A stretch of DNA of 64,000 bases from Actinomycetota bacterium (GCA_020161755.1 JAIUOS010000008.1:1-64000); one strand, 5' to 3'; positions 9,610 to 22,472 are shown, numbered from the stretch's first letter. The notes: generated by a model not told the origin, from the letters alone. Translations and numbers: made by a program.

Positions 9610-10087
9610 GACGACCTCCCGATGACCCGACAGAAGGCCGGCGCCACGGCCCGTCCCCGTCCGTCGATTGTCGCGCACGGACGCGTCCTCGAGCCAGAGC
9701 CCGGGCTCAGTTCGGCTCCGGTTCTCTGCGGCCGGTCAGGTCCTCTGCAGCGACGCCGGAGGGAACCCCCAATCACGTACCGGAGAACAACCGGGGCATC
9801 CCGGCATGGTGCCGCGCCAGGAGTCTTCCCGGCTGGGCGGTCACTTGTCCGCGACATGCTCGGCGATCGGATAGGCCGTCACGCTGACAGGGGCGATTGC
9901 GGTGCCGAGTTCGTAGGCGACCCCGCTCATCGCAGCAGCCTCGCCGGACTGCTGGGACGTGCCGAGCTCATGTACATCGGCGCGAATCTCATCGACCAGC
10001 GGAGGGTCCGCACGCCCTCAGAGGTCCGCGAGCCAGCCATCGCCTGAATCGAGTTAGCGCCACGTGACGCACGCGGCGTCCTCGGCC
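9610..10087. other. Gene-poor 478-bp stretch
   Basis: No intact gene is supported between the amidohydrolase start and the end of the PRD regulator. The only suggestive piece is a short minus-strand frame at 9841-10017, listed separately. No clear hairpin or repeat was seen. Confidence 0.5.
9841..10017 (-). pseudogene. Possible C-terminal scrap of a DHA2-type MFS transporter
   Basis: A 58-residue stop-to-stop frame reads SQQSGEAAAMSGVAYELGTA and ends PIAEHVADK. The S-G-x-AYELG-x-A pattern resembles the conserved TAYELG segment of DHA2 drug-export permeases, but the hydrophobic continuation expected after it is missing. It may be a decayed end or a chance likeness. Confidence 0.22.
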
Positions 10088-12016
10088 TCAGCCGTCCACT
10101 AGGCCGAGCAGGCTGCGGACGAAGCTGTGGTGGTCGACGGCCTGGTCGAGCAGGGTCGTGATGCTGGCAGGGTTGTTGAGTACCTCGATGAGTTCGTCCA
10201 GCACGTCCCGGAAGACGGGACGGCCGTCCCGGCTCACCGCGAACATCAGCACGAGCCGGACCTGCGAGCCGCCCCACTCGATCGGGACGCCGCTCACCAG
10301 GGCGGAGATGCCGGTCTTGCGGGCATTCGGGTGCAGCGCGTGTGGAATGGCGAACTGGCCGCCGAACGCGGTCGGGGAGCGCTGCTCCCGGTCCAGGACT
10401 TCGGCGAGGAAGCCTTGGCTCGTGTAGCCCTCGCGCTCAAGTGTGTCACTCATCAAGGTGAGAACGTCCGTCTTCTCCATCGGCTCCTCGACCCGATGGA
10501 ACAGGTTGGGGTCCAGCAGCGACACCAGGTTGGCGCGGAGTTTGGCCCGAGCGGCCCTGGCCCGCTCCGCACGCACGGCCTCGGCGACCCTGTCGATGTC
10601 CTCCCTGGTGAGGAACGGACTGATCCGCACCACCGGAACGTCGGTCTCGGCTTCGAGCTCGATCACCGAAACGACCAGGTCGCTGACCAGCTCGTCCCAG
10701 TCGTAGGTCAGGCTGGTCACGGTGCTCTGCACGACCGCCTGTTCCTGGAGCGCCTCCGAGAGCCGGCGGCCGAGTTGTTCGTGGAGGTCGGAGTAGCGCG
10801 GGGCGACGCAGGTGATCGTCACCGGCGGACCCTGGGTCATCTGGCGCTGCACCTGGTTGCCGAGGTGGAAGGCAAGGAAGTCCACCTCGCCGCTGTGCAC
10901 CTCGATCCTGGCGTGGGTCTCGATCTCGCGGGAGAACAGCAGGGCCAGTTCGTGGATGAGCGGGTGCAGGTGGCGGAACTCCGGTCCCAGCGGGGTGTCG
11001 AGGCTCTGCCCGGCGCGGGCGCGCGCGATCAGGTTCTGGACGTGCAGCGCGAGCGCGGAGACCGTCCCCTCGTCGTAGAGGTCTATCAGGAACAGGTTCG
11101 AGACGTCGCGCAGCGCATCCCTGGTGATGCGCATCGCCTCCTCGGAGATCCCCGACGCGGTGTCGGCGAGCGCGCTGCTCCGCGTGGCGAGGATCCCGTG
11201 GAGCGTGTGCAGGTCGGCCGGGGGCAGGACGATTCCGAAAACCTCATCGACCGAACCGGCCAGCCGTAGCGTCGCCGTCCACACCGGATCGTCGCCGGGA
11301 CGAGATCCGGCCTCCGGACGGACGCCCGCCGGCAACTGGTGCCCGGCCCGGATCCGGTCGGCGGCGATCGCCAGGTGCAGGAGCAGGTCGTTCAGTGCGT
11401 ACTCGTTCACCTCCAGGCCGGTCGCAGCGAGGTCCTCGCTCGCCCGGCGGTGGAGCTGGCGCAACTGGGACCGCAGCCGCGGCGAGCCCACTGTCGACGC
11501 GCTGTCCGCCAGCGCCGCCTGGCCGGAGTTCAGCAACAGGTGGCGGACCAGCCTCCGCTGCTGGCGCTCCGTCCCCTCGATGCGGACCAGGTCGCGGGTG
11601 CGCCTGATGACCAGCTGGTGTTCGCGCAACAGTTCGCGCGCCCGGCCGAGGTCGGCCTCGATCGTGGCAGGGCTGACGCTGACTTGGTCGCCGAGCTCGA
11701 AGACGTCGACCCCGTCCGCGTGCGCGACGAGTTGCCGGACGATGAAGTAGAGACGTTGCTCAGGGCTGTCGTAGCCCTGCTGGTCTCGGGAAGGTCGTGC
11801 CCGGCGCCGCCGGTACTCGTCGCGGTCGAGCCGGTAGCCGTCCTGGTCGGAGACGACGAGTGGCTCGTCGCTGTCCGCGTTGAGCTCGCGGACGTACGCA
11901 CGGATGCTGCGCGTGCTGATGCTGAGCCGGCCCGCGAGTTCTCGCGCGGTCAGCCGACCGCCTGCGGACCGCAACTCCGCGATCAACAGGCGCTGCCGCT
12001 CGGCGCGCGCATCCAT
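10088..12016 (-). CDS. BglG/LicR-type PTS regulator with HTH, PRD and EIIA domains
   Basis: A 642-residue transcriptional activator of PTS operons. In order it has an N-terminal helix-turn-helix (LTARELAGRLSISTRSIRAYV, about residues 20-45), a second HTH_Mga-like segment (about residues 95-160), and two PRD domains with conserved histidines (LNDLLLHLAIAADR and later LIHELALLFS). An EIIB-like part follows, and a C-terminal EIIA domain with AIPHALHPNARKTG, where the His would be phosphorylated. The PTS itself is therefore expected to control it. ATG at 12016 is chosen over a longer frame that runs into the neighbouring EIIB. It is divergent from the PTS operon starting at 12230, its obvious target. 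Confidence 0.9.
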   Translation of the reverse strand: MDARAERQRLLIAELRSAGGRLTARELAGRLSISTRSIRAYVRELNADSDEPLVVSDQDGYRLDRDEYRRRRARPSRDQQGYDSPEQRLYFIVRQLVAHADGVDVFELGDQVSVSPATIEADLGRARELLREHQLVIRRTRDLVRIEGTERQQRRLVRHLLLNSGQAALADSASTVGSPRLRSQLRQLHRRASEDLAATGLEVNEYALNDLLLHLAIAADRIRAGHQLPAGVRPEAGSRPGDDPVWTATLRLAGSVDEVFGIVLPPADLHTLHGILATRSSALADTASGISEEAMRITRDALRDVSNLFLIDLYDEGTVSALALHVQNLIARARAGQSLDTPLGPEFRHLHPLIHELALLFSREIETHARIEVHSGEVDFLAFHLGNQVQRQMTQGPPVTITCVAPRYSDLHEQLGRRLSEALQEQAVVQSTVTSLTYDWDELVSDLVVSVIELEAETDVPVVRISPFLTREDIDRVAEAVRAERARAARAKLRANLVSLLDPNLFHRVEEPMEKTDVLTLMSDTLEREGYTSQGFLAEVLDREQRSPTAFGGQFAIPHALHPNARKTGISALVSGVPIEWGGSQVRLVLMFAVSRDGRPVFRDVLDELIEVLNNPASITTLLDQAVDHHSFVRSLLGLVDG

Positions 12017-12229
12017 GGCTCCTGGTCGACCCTCCGTCTGCACTGGCCCGAGGATCATCTCTCGCCGGGCCGAGGAGGGCCAACACCGGAGCTTCCGCAC
12101 CCCAGGAAGACGCGGCGCGCGGCCTTCCCAGGGCGCGGAACGGATCCTGTTGGCACCCTTGGTGCGGCCGACCGCATCCTGATGAGGGCGCTGACCGGCG
12201 CCGGAAAACCAACAAGGAGGCATCAGGCG

Positions 12230-15644
<3,415 letters not shown>

Positions 15645-15651
15645 CACCGGT

Positions 15652-16080
15652 CAGCAGGCGGCTCCGGCTGCCCCTTCGGCCCCCGGTCCGGGCGGGCGCA
15701 CGCGCAAGGTCGTCTTCCTGGACGTGGACGGCACCCTTGTCGGCAGCGACGGCCGGGTGCCGGCCAGCGCGGCCCGCGCGATCTGGGAGGCGCGGGCCGC
15801 CGGGCGTTTCCTGGGCACCGGACGCTCGCTCGTTGAGCTGTGGCCGTCGATCCTGTCGGTCGGCTTCGACGGCGTTGTCGCCGCGTCCGGCTCGTACGTC
15901 GAGGTGGGCGGGTCGCGCTGAGCCACCGGACAATCCCGGAGGCACAACTGCGCCGGGTAGCCGCCTCGTCGAGGCGCACTGCACACCGGTCTACGTCCAG
16001 GGCAACGACGAGATCCACTCCAGCCCGCCGTGCAGGACTACCTGAGGACGCTCGTCCGGAAGCCGGCGACGTCCACCGGC
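15652..16080 (+). pseudogene. Decayed Cof-type HAD phosphatase
   Basis: Pieces of a Cof-like HAD hydrolase occur in order but in different frames. They are VVFLDVDGTLVGSDGRV (motif I) through AASGSYVEVGG to a stop at 15921, then RTIPEAQLRRVA, then LVEAHCTPVYVQGNDEIHSS, then AVQDYLRTLVRK. At least three frameshifts separate them, and the C-terminal half with motifs III and IV is missing. Genes like this often follow PTS sugar operons, so this one may once have belonged to the upstream unit. Confidence 0.75.
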
Positions 16081-16081
16081 G

Positions 16082-16255
16082 TCTCCGCTGATCGCGACGA
16101 CGGGCTGCTCGCCCGGCACTGCCGCCGAGGCGATCCGGCTGGTCCGGCGCGGTGGCGTGGTCCTCGTCCTGGGCGTGGCCTCGGATCCCGAACTCATCGA
16201 CCTCAAGCCACCCGGTCATCGGATCGTCCCTGGGCTGCAGCCGCCGAATGCTTGA
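16082..16255 (+). pseudogene. Fragment of a zinc-type (MDR) alcohol dehydrogenase
   Basis: A short frame reads ATTGCSPGTAAEAIRLVRRG, then GVVLVLGVASDPELIDLK, and stops at 16253-16255. This matches the end of the Rossmann domain of sorbitol/threonine-type medium-chain dehydrogenases. The catalytic zinc region and the remaining C-terminus are missing. It abuts the HAD remnant with no gap, which suggests a deletion joined two gene bodies. Confidence 0.6.
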
Positions 16256-16271
16256 CAGTGACGTAACGTCA
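16252..16271 (+). promoter_or_regulatory. MerR-type promoter: TTGACA followed by a 13-bp palindrome
   Basis: TTGACA at 16252-16257 is followed at once by the perfect palindrome TGACGT-A-ACGTCA (16259-16271), 17 bp before the GTG of the MerR gene. A palindrome just downstream of the -35 is the arrangement used by MerR regulators, so this is likely the autoregulatory operator of the merR-monooxygenase pair. The -35 lies in the tail of the dehydrogenase fragment. Confidence 0.6.
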
Positions 16272-16288
16272 CATGGTGCTCTGGGATC

Positions 16289-17155
16289 GTGCGCGTCAAG
16301 GAATTGGCCGAGCTGGCCGACACGACGGTCCGGACCGTCCGCTACTACCACCACGTGGGGCTGCTGCCGGTGCCGCCGGCACGCGCGGGCGTCCGGGAGT
16401 ATGACGTCTTCCACCTGGCCAGGCTGTTGCGAGTGCGGTGGCTGGCCGAGTCGGGGCTGCCGCTGGCAGCGATCGGCGAGGTGCTGACCGACCCCGGGAC
16501 GCCGGCGCCCGACAACGCGGCGGAGGAACTCCGGCGGGCGCTGGCCTCGGTCGACGCCCGGATCGCGCAGCTGCAACTCCAACGGGGCGAGTTGGTCGGG
16601 CTGCTGGAGTCTGCGCAGCTGGGCCGACGACTCACGCCGCTGTCGGAGCGGGCGACCGCCCTCTACGACCGGGTCGCGGCGCTGATGCCCAGCGCGGGTG
16701 CCCGGCGGGCGGTGGAGGTCGAGCGTTCGATGATGGTGTTCCTCGCCGTCCACGGGTTCCTGCCGCGAAGCCTGGACGACCTCTTCGCCGACCTGGACGA
16801 GACGGACGATGCCGACACCGTCCGGCTCTTCGAGGGGTTCGCCGCGCTGGCCGAGGCGTCCGATCCCGAGGCGGACGCGCTGGTCCAGCGCCTGCTGGAC
16901 ACCTCCTGGTCGATGATCGACCGGCACGCCGACGCCGTGGCGCGGTTCGCCGCCGACCTGCCGCGCGGGGTGGCCGGCGCCGCGGTGTGGGCCGCCGTGC
17001 GCCGTCTGGCCCGGACGGGGTTCCCCCGCGCGTCCCAACAACGCTTCCTCGACCTGCTCGCCGAGCAGTTCCTCGCCGACCCCCGGATCGGTGCCGCGCG
17101 CGCAGCCGCGCAACCCGACCGTCCGTCGGCCCTTGTGAAAGGACGAATCACATGA
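16289..17155 (+). CDS. MerR-family transcriptional regulator
   Basis: A 288-residue regulator. The N-terminal winged HTH begins VRVKELAELADTTVRTVRYYHHVGLL, then the wing, then the coiled-coil dimer helix around residues 75-115. The rest, about 170 residues, is a helical domain unlike the small metal-binding loops of classical MerR, so an organic ligand is more likely than a metal. GTG at 16289 is the start, close to the palindromic promoter. Its stop overlaps the next gene (ATGA), which ties it to the FAD monooxygenase. Confidence 0.88.
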   Translation: MRVKELAELADTTVRTVRYYHHVGLLPVPPARAGVREYDVFHLARLLRVRWLAESGLPLAAIGEVLTDPGTPAPDNAAEELRRALASVDARIAQLQLQRGELVGLLESAQLGRRLTPLSERATALYDRVAALMPSAGARRAVEVERSMMVFLAVHGFLPRSLDDLFADLDETDDADTVRLFEGFAALAEASDPEADALVQRLLDTSWSMIDRHADAVARFAADLPRGVAGAAVWAAVRRLARTGFPRASQQRFLDLLAEQFLADPRIGAARAAAQPDRPSALVKGRIT

Positions 17156-18336
17156 AGATCCTGATTGTCGGTGCCGGCATCGCGGGCGCGACGCTCGCTT
17201 ACTGGCTGCACCAGGCCGGGCACGAGATCACCCTGGTCGAGCGGGCGCCGAAGCTCCGCGAGGGCGGCTACCTGGTCGACTTCTGGGGCGCCGGCTTCGA
17301 CGTCGCCCAGCAGATGGGAATCGTGCCGGAGCTGCGGCGCCGCGGCTACGTGTTCACCGAGGCCCGGGTCGTCGATCGTGCCGGACGGCGCGTCGCGTCC
17401 CTGACGCCGGCGGCGATCATCCAGTCGGGGGAGCGGTACGTGAGCATCACCCGATCCGATCTCGCCGCCGCGATCTACGCCGCGCTGGGCGGCGCGGCCG
17501 AACTGGTCCTGGGCGACACCGTGCAGGCGTTGGCGGAGCAGAACGACCGCGTCCGGGTGGTCTTCGAGAGCGGACGTTCCGACGACTTCCAGCTGGTCAT
17601 GGGGGCTGACGGGCTGCACTCCGTGGTGCGCAGGTTGGCCTTCGGGCCGGACGAGAGGTTCGAGCGGAACCTCGGGATCGTCGTCGCGGCGTTCGAGGTG
17701 GACGGCTACCGTCCCCGCAACGAGCTCGTCGCGATGATGCACGCCGAGGTCGGGTTCCAGGTGCTGCGCGTCTCGCTCCGCGACGACCGGACGCTGGTCC
17801 TGTTCTCCGTCCGGCACGGCGGGGCGGTGCCGCACGATCGTGAGGGCCAGCAGGAGCTGCTGCGGTCGAAGCTGGCCGGCAGCGGCTGGGAGACGCCGGC
17901 GATCCTGGACGCAATGCCCGCGGCGGCGTCCTTCTACTTCGACACGGTCAGCCAGATCCGCATGCCGTCCTGGACGCGGGGACGGGTGGCGCTGGTGGGC
18001 GATGCGGGGGCGTGCCCGTCCTTCCTCGCCGGTCAGGGATCAGCGCTGGCGATGGTAGAGGCGTACACGCTGGCGGCGGAGCTCGCCCGCTGCGCAGACC
18101 ACCGGCAGGCGTTCGACGCCTACCAACAGCGCCTGTCGCGCCTGGTGCTGTCCAAGCAGGACGCCGCGGTGGGGCTGGGCGCCGCGTTCGCGCCCGCCAA
18201 CAGGCTCCAGTTGTTGGTCAGGAACACCGCCATGCGGCTGATGGGACTGCCGGGGATGGCGAACCTCGTGATGGGCAAGAGCTTCCACGATGCCGTCGAG
18301 CTGCCTCCGTTCACGACGGATCGTCACGCGGCCTGA
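17152..18336 (+). CDS. FAD-dependent monooxygenase (PHBH/TetX-like group A)
   Basis: A 394-residue flavoprotein. The N-terminal dinucleotide-binding motif is ILIVGAGIAGATLAYWLHQAG, followed by VERAP. The DG motif is MGADGLHSVVR around residues 146-156, and the second FAD motif is GRVALVGDAGACPSFLAGQG, where family members have GDAA. Such enzymes hydroxylate aromatic or polycyclic compounds, including some antibiotics. The substrate is not evident. Co-transcription with a MerR regulator suggests an inducible detoxification unit. No signal peptide; cytoplasmic. Confidence 0.88.
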   Translation: MKILIVGAGIAGATLAYWLHQAGHEITLVERAPKLREGGYLVDFWGAGFDVAQQMGIVPELRRRGYVFTEARVVDRAGRRVASLTPAAIIQSGERYVSITRSDLAAAIYAALGGAAELVLGDTVQALAEQNDRVRVVFESGRSDDFQLVMGADGLHSVVRRLAFGPDERFERNLGIVVAAFEVDGYRPRNELVAMMHAEVGFQVLRVSLRDDRTLVLFSVRHGGAVPHDREGQQELLRSKLAGSGWETPAILDAMPAAASFYFDTVSQIRMPSWTRGRVALVGDAGACPSFLAGQGSALAMVEAYTLAAELARCADHRQAFDAYQQRLSRLVLSKQDAAVGLGAAFAPANRLQLLVRNTAMRLMGLPGMANLVMGKSFHDAVELPPFTTDRHAA

Positions 18337-18512
18337 GCCCGCCAAACCGGTCGACGCGGCTGGCCCCTTGGGAGGATCCGCGCTGGATTCGGCTCAAACA
18401 CGAGGGCGGCTCAGGCTTCGGCCATCCAGAGCGGAAATGCTCCCGCTCTTCGCCACCGCGCTGCCGGCCGCCCCCGCCTGAGGCCTCTGCTGGCCGCTCT
18501 CGGAGGGCAGTT

Positions 18513-18629
18513 GGTGTCGACACCCTCTCCAAGATCGACCAGGCCCAGCTCGAGGCCGTGCAGATCGACGGCGCCGGGACGTGGCGGATGCTCCGCCACG
18601 TGATCGTGCCGCAGCTGCGTGAGCAAGGA
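18513..18629 (+). pseudogene. Fragment of a MalF-type ABC sugar permease (EAA region)
   Basis: The plus-strand frame reads GVDTLSKIDQAQLEAVQIDG and then AGTWRMLRHVIVPQLRE. This is the cytoplasmic EAA loop (EA-x3-G-x9-I-x-LP type) that contacts the ATPase in MalF-like permeases. Nothing before or after it belongs to a permease. Together with the MalG-type tail at 24869-24952 on the same strand it frames the rhamnoside cluster. The surrounding 18337-18668 holds nothing else recognisable. Confidence 0.7.
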
Positions 18630-18668
18630 TGGGTTGAGCCGTTCAACAGGTCGTCCCGGGGCTATCGC

Positions 18669-19229
18669 TCATGTGCCGGTAACAGCAGTCTCCGAGAGAG
18701 GCGTTCTCCTGCACCTCGCCTTGGCGATGTAGTCGGCCGGCAGGTTCTCCGGGCCGGTCGCGATCACGGCCTCGTTGCCGACGCCCATGTTCTCCGCGAG
18801 GTGGATGAGCGCAAACTCGGGGACCACCGTGATTGGGTAGGTCGGGCCGGCGTCGCGGTGGGCGCGCATCTCGTCGAGGTGCTCGTTCTGGAAGCAGACC
18901 GTCTTCGAGCCGTCCTCGGCGATCCAGGCCGGGAAGAAGATCGTCCCGTGGATCCGGCGCCGGCCGGGCAGGACGTTGACCACCACGCTGGTGCCGGTGG
19001 GCTCGGTCCAGGAGATCTTGAACACGTCGTCGGCCAGTTGCACCAGGTCGACGGTCTGGTCGCGCACCCAGCGTCCGCCGACGTGCCCGGTGTGGATGCG
19101 GTAGTCGATCGTGGTGGCGTTCTTGACGTACAGCTCGTAGATCCAGCCGTTCGCGTAGGTGTAGAGGAACCGCCACCCGAGGATCCCGGTCAGGTCCTGG
19201 GCGGGAGTGATGGTGTCGCTCTCCGTCAC
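18669..19229 (-). CDS. padC: Phenolic acid decarboxylase
   Basis: A 186-residue cofactor-free lipocalin-like enzyme that decarboxylates p-coumaric, ferulic or caffeic acid to the vinylphenol. The family core is clear: [17 protein letters not shown], then [48 protein letters not shown] and VVPEFA. The catalytic set appears as Y23, Y25, R53 and E76, each shifted by five from the residues known in the Lactobacillus plantarum enzyme (Y18, Y20, R48, E71). Its start overlaps the esterase stop. It is the last gene of the rhamnoside operon and would handle the acid released by the esterase. Confidence 0.93.
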   Translation of the reverse strand: MTESDTITPAQDLTGILGWRFLYTYANGWIYELYVKNATTIDYRIHTGHVGGRWVRDQTVDLVQLADDVFKISWTEPTGTSVVVNVLPGRRRIHGTIFFPAWIAEDGSKTVCFQNEHLDEMRAHRDAGPTYPITVVPEFALIHLAENMGVGNEAVIATGPENLPADYIAKARCRRTPLSETAVTGT

Positions 19230-20194
19230 CGGGTGGGTCCGTTCTGGAGCCGCGCGGCGAAGCGGTCGTAGGCCTCGGCCAGCATCGGTGAGCCGACGGC
19301 GTTGAGGTGGCCGTGGGGGACGCCCTTGGCGGTGACCTGTTCGACGTCGACTCCGGCACTGATAAGGAGGTCGGCGAACGCTTCTCCGGAGGCGCGGAGT
19401 TCGTCGAACTCGGAGTTCTCGATGTAGGCGGGCGGGAACCGGCTGGGGTCGTGGGCGAGCGCGGGAAAGTCATAGGGAGTCGCCGCGCCGATCGGCTTGC
19501 CCATGACGTGTTCGTTGATGTCGACGCTGCTCTCGGGCGTGAACCGCATCGCGTCCGGTGTCTGCGCGAGCGCCGCGCGCAGCTCGGCGCTGGCCGGCGG
19601 CAGCTCGGCGTGCAGAACCGGGTAGGCGAGCAGCATCTGCCAGGGCCGCTGGCCGACCTCGGACGCGTGCAGCGCGACGGACGCGGCGAGGTTGCCGCCG
19701 GCGCTGCCGCCACCGATGGCGAGTCGCGCAGGGTCGATGCCGAGTTCGTCGGCGTGCTGCACGGTCCAGGTGTAGGCGGCGTAGCAGTCGTCGTGGGGGA
19801 CGGGGAAGTGGACGGTGCCGTCGCAGAGCCGGTAGGCGACGGACACGACGACCGTGCCCGTGCGGTGGGCCACGTGGCGGGCGAAGTGGTCGGCTTCGGG
19901 GACGTCCAGGTCGTTGTACATGAAGGCTCCGCCATGGATCCAGACCAGGCCGGGCGCTGGTTCGTCCGTCGCCGTTCGCGCGCGGTAGATCCTGATCCGG
20001 ACAGGCCCGTTGGGACCGGGGACGTCGCGTTCTTCGGTGCGGACCCGGGGCAGCTCGGGGGCCCCGAACGGGGCGTCGAACGCCCGGCGCCGGCGGAGGG
20101 TCTCCGGCGTGTCCGCCGCGCCCGGGCCCGGAACTCCCTCAAGGAGGTGGAGCCGGGCCTGGTAGAGCGGATGGAATCCAGTGCTGTCAGTCAT
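19226..20194 (-). CDS. HSL-family alpha/beta-hydrolase esterase
   Basis: A 322-residue carboxylesterase of the hormone-sensitive-lipase type. It has the oxyanion-hole motif [11 protein letters not shown], the nucleophile elbow IGGGSAGGN (usually GDSAGG in this family), and the catalytic His in GVPHGHLN; an acidic residue is available in [12 protein letters not shown]. No signal peptide. The gene overlaps padC by 4 bp and lies downstream of an alpha-L-rhamnosidase. The likely job is removal of an acyl group, for example a hydroxycinnamoyl ester, from an imported plant glycoside. The exact substrate is inferred from context only. Confidence 0.88.
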   Translation of the reverse strand: MTDSTGFHPLYQARLHLLEGVPGPGAADTPETLRRRRAFDAPFGAPELPRVRTEERDVPGPNGPVRIRIYRARTATDEPAPGLVWIHGGAFMYNDLDVPEADHFARHVAHRTGTVVVSVAYRLCDGTVHFPVPHDDCYAAYTWTVQHADELGIDPARLAIGGGSAGGNLAASVALHASEVGQRPWQMLLAYPVLHAELPPASAELRAALAQTPDAMRFTPESSVDINEHVMGKPIGAATPYDFPALAHDPSRFPPAYIENSEFDELRASGEAFADLLISAGVDVEQVTAKGVPHGHLNAVGSPMLAEAYDRFAARLQNGPTR

Positions 20195-20218
20195 GGCTGC
20201 TTTCGGGCTCGGGTGGTC

Positions 20219-22459
20219 TCACCGGCGGAAGGTGTGGCGTCCGGCGGGCACGCGCTGGAGCGTGCCGTCGGGGAACTGGAGCGTGGCCGGGACACCGTCC
20301 GGCACGGTGACCTCGACGACCAGCGACTCGCCGTCCCGCCGCCAGCCGGACTCGATGCGTCCGTGCGGGCTCTCCAGCGACGCGCGGGCCCAGTCCAGTC
20401 CCGGTCCGGGTGTCGGGGCGAGGCGGACGGCCGCGTACCCGGGCTCGGCGGGCTGGATCCCGGCGACGACCTGGTGCAGCCAGTCGGTCACCGCGCCCAG
20501 CGCGTAGTGGTTGAAGCTGGTCATGTGGCCGGTGTTGAGGCTCCCGTCCGGCTTCATCGAGTCCCAGCGTTCCCAGATCGTGGTGGCCCCCATGCTCAGC
20601 GGGTACAGCCAGGACGGGCATTCGGTCTGGAGGAGCAGGGCGTAGGCGTCGTCGACGTGGCCGGTCGCGGCCAGCGCCCAGGTGACGTAGGGCGTACCGG
20701 CGAACCCGGTGGAGATGCGGTGCCCGGCTGCGCGGACCACCTCGGCGAGCCGTTCCCCGGCGCGCGCCCGGCGGTCGGGGTCGAGCAGCCCGAAGTGAAG
20801 GGCCAGCGCGTAGACGGTCGCGCAGTCGGACCGGATGCGGCCGTCGTCGGTGACGTAGTGCTCGGTGAAGGCGGCCCGGACGGTGTCGGCCAGCGCGCCG
20901 TACCGAGCTGCGTCGAGCGGCCTGGAGAGGACGGTGGCCGCCTCGGCGGCGAAGTGGGCCGAGCGGTACAGGCACGCGGTGGCGATCACGGCCGGGTCGG
21001 CCTTGGCGGCGCCGGGGTTCTCGGCGGGGGCGTCCGGGTCGAGCCAGTCACCGAGCTGGTCCCCGGTGTCCCACAACCCGGTGGGGGAGAGCTTGGCGAT
21101 CACCCCGTCGACGTGCATCGCAATCGCGGGGTAGTGCGCGGCCAGCCGGTCACGGTCGCCGTAGGCGCGCCACAAGGCCTCGGGCACCCAGACGGCCGCG
21201 TCCCCCCAGATCGCGAACGGGCCGGTGAAGGAGACGTCGAGGTCGTCGGGGAGGTGGCCGTGCTTGAGCACGTCCGGGATGACGAGCGGCACGACGCCGT
21301 ACGCGGCCCGGGTCTCGGCGTCGAGGTCGAGGAGCCAGCGGTCGAGGAAGCCGGCGACGTCGTAGGTGAAGCACGCGCTGGGGGCGAAGACGGCGATGTC
21401 GCCGGTCCAGCCGAGCCGTTCGTCGCGTTGCGGGCAGTCGGTGGGGACGTCGAGGAAGTTGCCGCGCTGGCCCCAGACCGCGTTGCTCACCAGCTGGTTC
21501 ACCCGGTCGTCCGAGCACTCGAACCAGCCGGTGCGCCGCAGGTCGGAGTGCACCACCACAGCGACCACGTCGTCCGCGGTGACGGTTCCGGGCCACCCCG
21601 TGATCTCGGCGTAGCGGAAACCGTGGAACGTGAGCGTCGGTTCGAAGGTGTCGACGCCGCCGGACAGCACGAGCGTGTCGGTCGCCTTCGCCTCGCGGAG
21701 CGGCTCGGTGGCGAGTTCGCCGTCCACCAGCACCTCGGCGTGGCGGATCGTGATCGTCGTGCCGCGCTCGCCCTCGACAGTGAAGCGCAGCCAGCCGACC
21801 AGGTTCTGGCCGAAGTCGACCAGCGTCGCTCCCGACGGTGACGACCAGGTGCGTTGGGGCCGCAGTGACTCCTGCCGGGTGACGGTGGGGCCGGTGGCCG
21901 GCACGAGGACGGACGTGTCGAACGGCACCTCCTCGACCGCCAGGGGTTCGGCTGGGAGCGTGCGGTCGATGGCCTGGCCGTTGTACAGACTGTTGGAGAC
22001 GATGTCGGACGCCTGCGCGGTCCAGTCGGTGCCGGTGGGGACGCGCTGGAGGTGGCCGTCGGCGTAACGGATCTCGACAGCGGCGAGCAGCGCGAGCCGG
22101 TCGCCGTAGTTGGCGTTGGCCCCGGCGAAGCCGAGGTTGCCGCGCCACCAGCCGTTGCCGAGCAGCACGTCCATCCGGTTGTCCTGCTCGAGCAGCGGGG
22201 TGAGGTCGTAGCTGTGCGCCTGGAGTCGCCACTCGTAGGCGGTCCAGCCGGGGGTGAAGAGGGCGGGACTGACCCGGTGGCCGTTGAGGCTGGCCTCGTA
22301 GATGCCGTGAGCGGTGGCGACGAGGGTCGCGCGGACCGGGTCGCCGTGGCCGGTTTCCAGCCGGAACCGGGTGCTCAGGAGCGGCGCCCGTCCGGTGTCC
22401 GGGGCGACGCTGATGGCCGTCGCCCCGGACAGCACGGTCAGCGGGTCAGTCGTCGTCAT
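20219..22459 (-). CDS. GH78 alpha-L-rhamnosidase
   Basis: A 746-residue inverting glycosidase that removes terminal alpha-L-rhamnose. The N-terminal beta domain has ASLNGHRVSPALFTPGWTAY, LLGNGWWRGNLGF and a following NSLYNGQAIDRTL typical of GH78. The (alpha/alpha)6 catalytic domain carries NFLDVPTDCPQRDERLGWTG, the signature that holds the general-acid carboxylate, and later YPLSMGATTIWERWDS. No signal peptide is present, so rhamnosides are cleaved inside the cell after import by the MFS protein encoded just upstream (13-bp gap). The small C-terminal beta-sandwich domain is present, so the gene looks complete. Confidence 0.94.
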   Translation of the reverse strand: MTTTDPLTVLSGATAISVAPDTGRAPLLSTRFRLETGHGDPVRATLVATAHGIYEASLNGHRVSPALFTPGWTAYEWRLQAHSYDLTPLLEQDNRMDVLLGNGWWRGNLGFAGANANYGDRLALLAAVEIRYADGHLQRVPTGTDWTAQASDIVSNSLYNGQAIDRTLPAEPLAVEEVPFDTSVLVPATGPTVTRQESLRPQRTWSSPSGATLVDFGQNLVGWLRFTVEGERGTTITIRHAEVLVDGELATEPLREAKATDTLVLSGGVDTFEPTLTFHGFRYAEITGWPGTVTADDVVAVVVHSDLRRTGWFECSDDRVNQLVSNAVWGQRGNFLDVPTDCPQRDERLGWTGDIAVFAPSACFTYDVAGFLDRWLLDLDAETRAAYGVVPLVIPDVLKHGHLPDDLDVSFTGPFAIWGDAAVWVPEALWRAYGDRDRLAAHYPAIAMHVDGVIAKLSPTGLWDTGDQLGDWLDPDAPAENPGAAKADPAVIATACLYRSAHFAAEAATVLSRPLDAARYGALADTVRAAFTEHYVTDDGRIRSDCATVYALALHFGLLDPDRRARAGERLAEVVRAAGHRISTGFAGTPYVTWALAATGHVDDAYALLLQTECPSWLYPLSMGATTIWERWDSMKPDGSLNTGHMTSFNHYALGAVTDWLHQVVAGIQPAEPGYAAVRLAPTPGPGLDWARASLESPHGRIESGWRRDGESLVVEVTVPDGVPATLQFPDGTLQRVPAGRHTFRR

Positions 22460-22472
22460 CGTGGGTTCCCTG

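Noticed and set aside
7438-10047. A very long plus-strand open frame (869 codons) antisense to the DUF389 and amidohydrolase genes
   Set aside because: It is rich in Arg, His, Asp and Gly with no family motif, and mirrors the codon structure of two well-supported minus-strand genes. High GC content produces such frames.
12017-12229. A RAT/terminator antitermination leader before the PTS operon
   Set aside because: I saw only a short GCACC-CTT-GGTGC repeat and no conserved RAT sequence overlapping a terminator. The regulator has DNA-binding domains, so it acts on DNA rather than RNA.
16438-17151. N-terminal extension of the FAD monooxygenase over the MerR gene
   Set aside because: The extra residues are an Arg/Gly/Pro-rich shadow of MerR. 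The protein family begins at MKILIVGAG, encoded from 17152.
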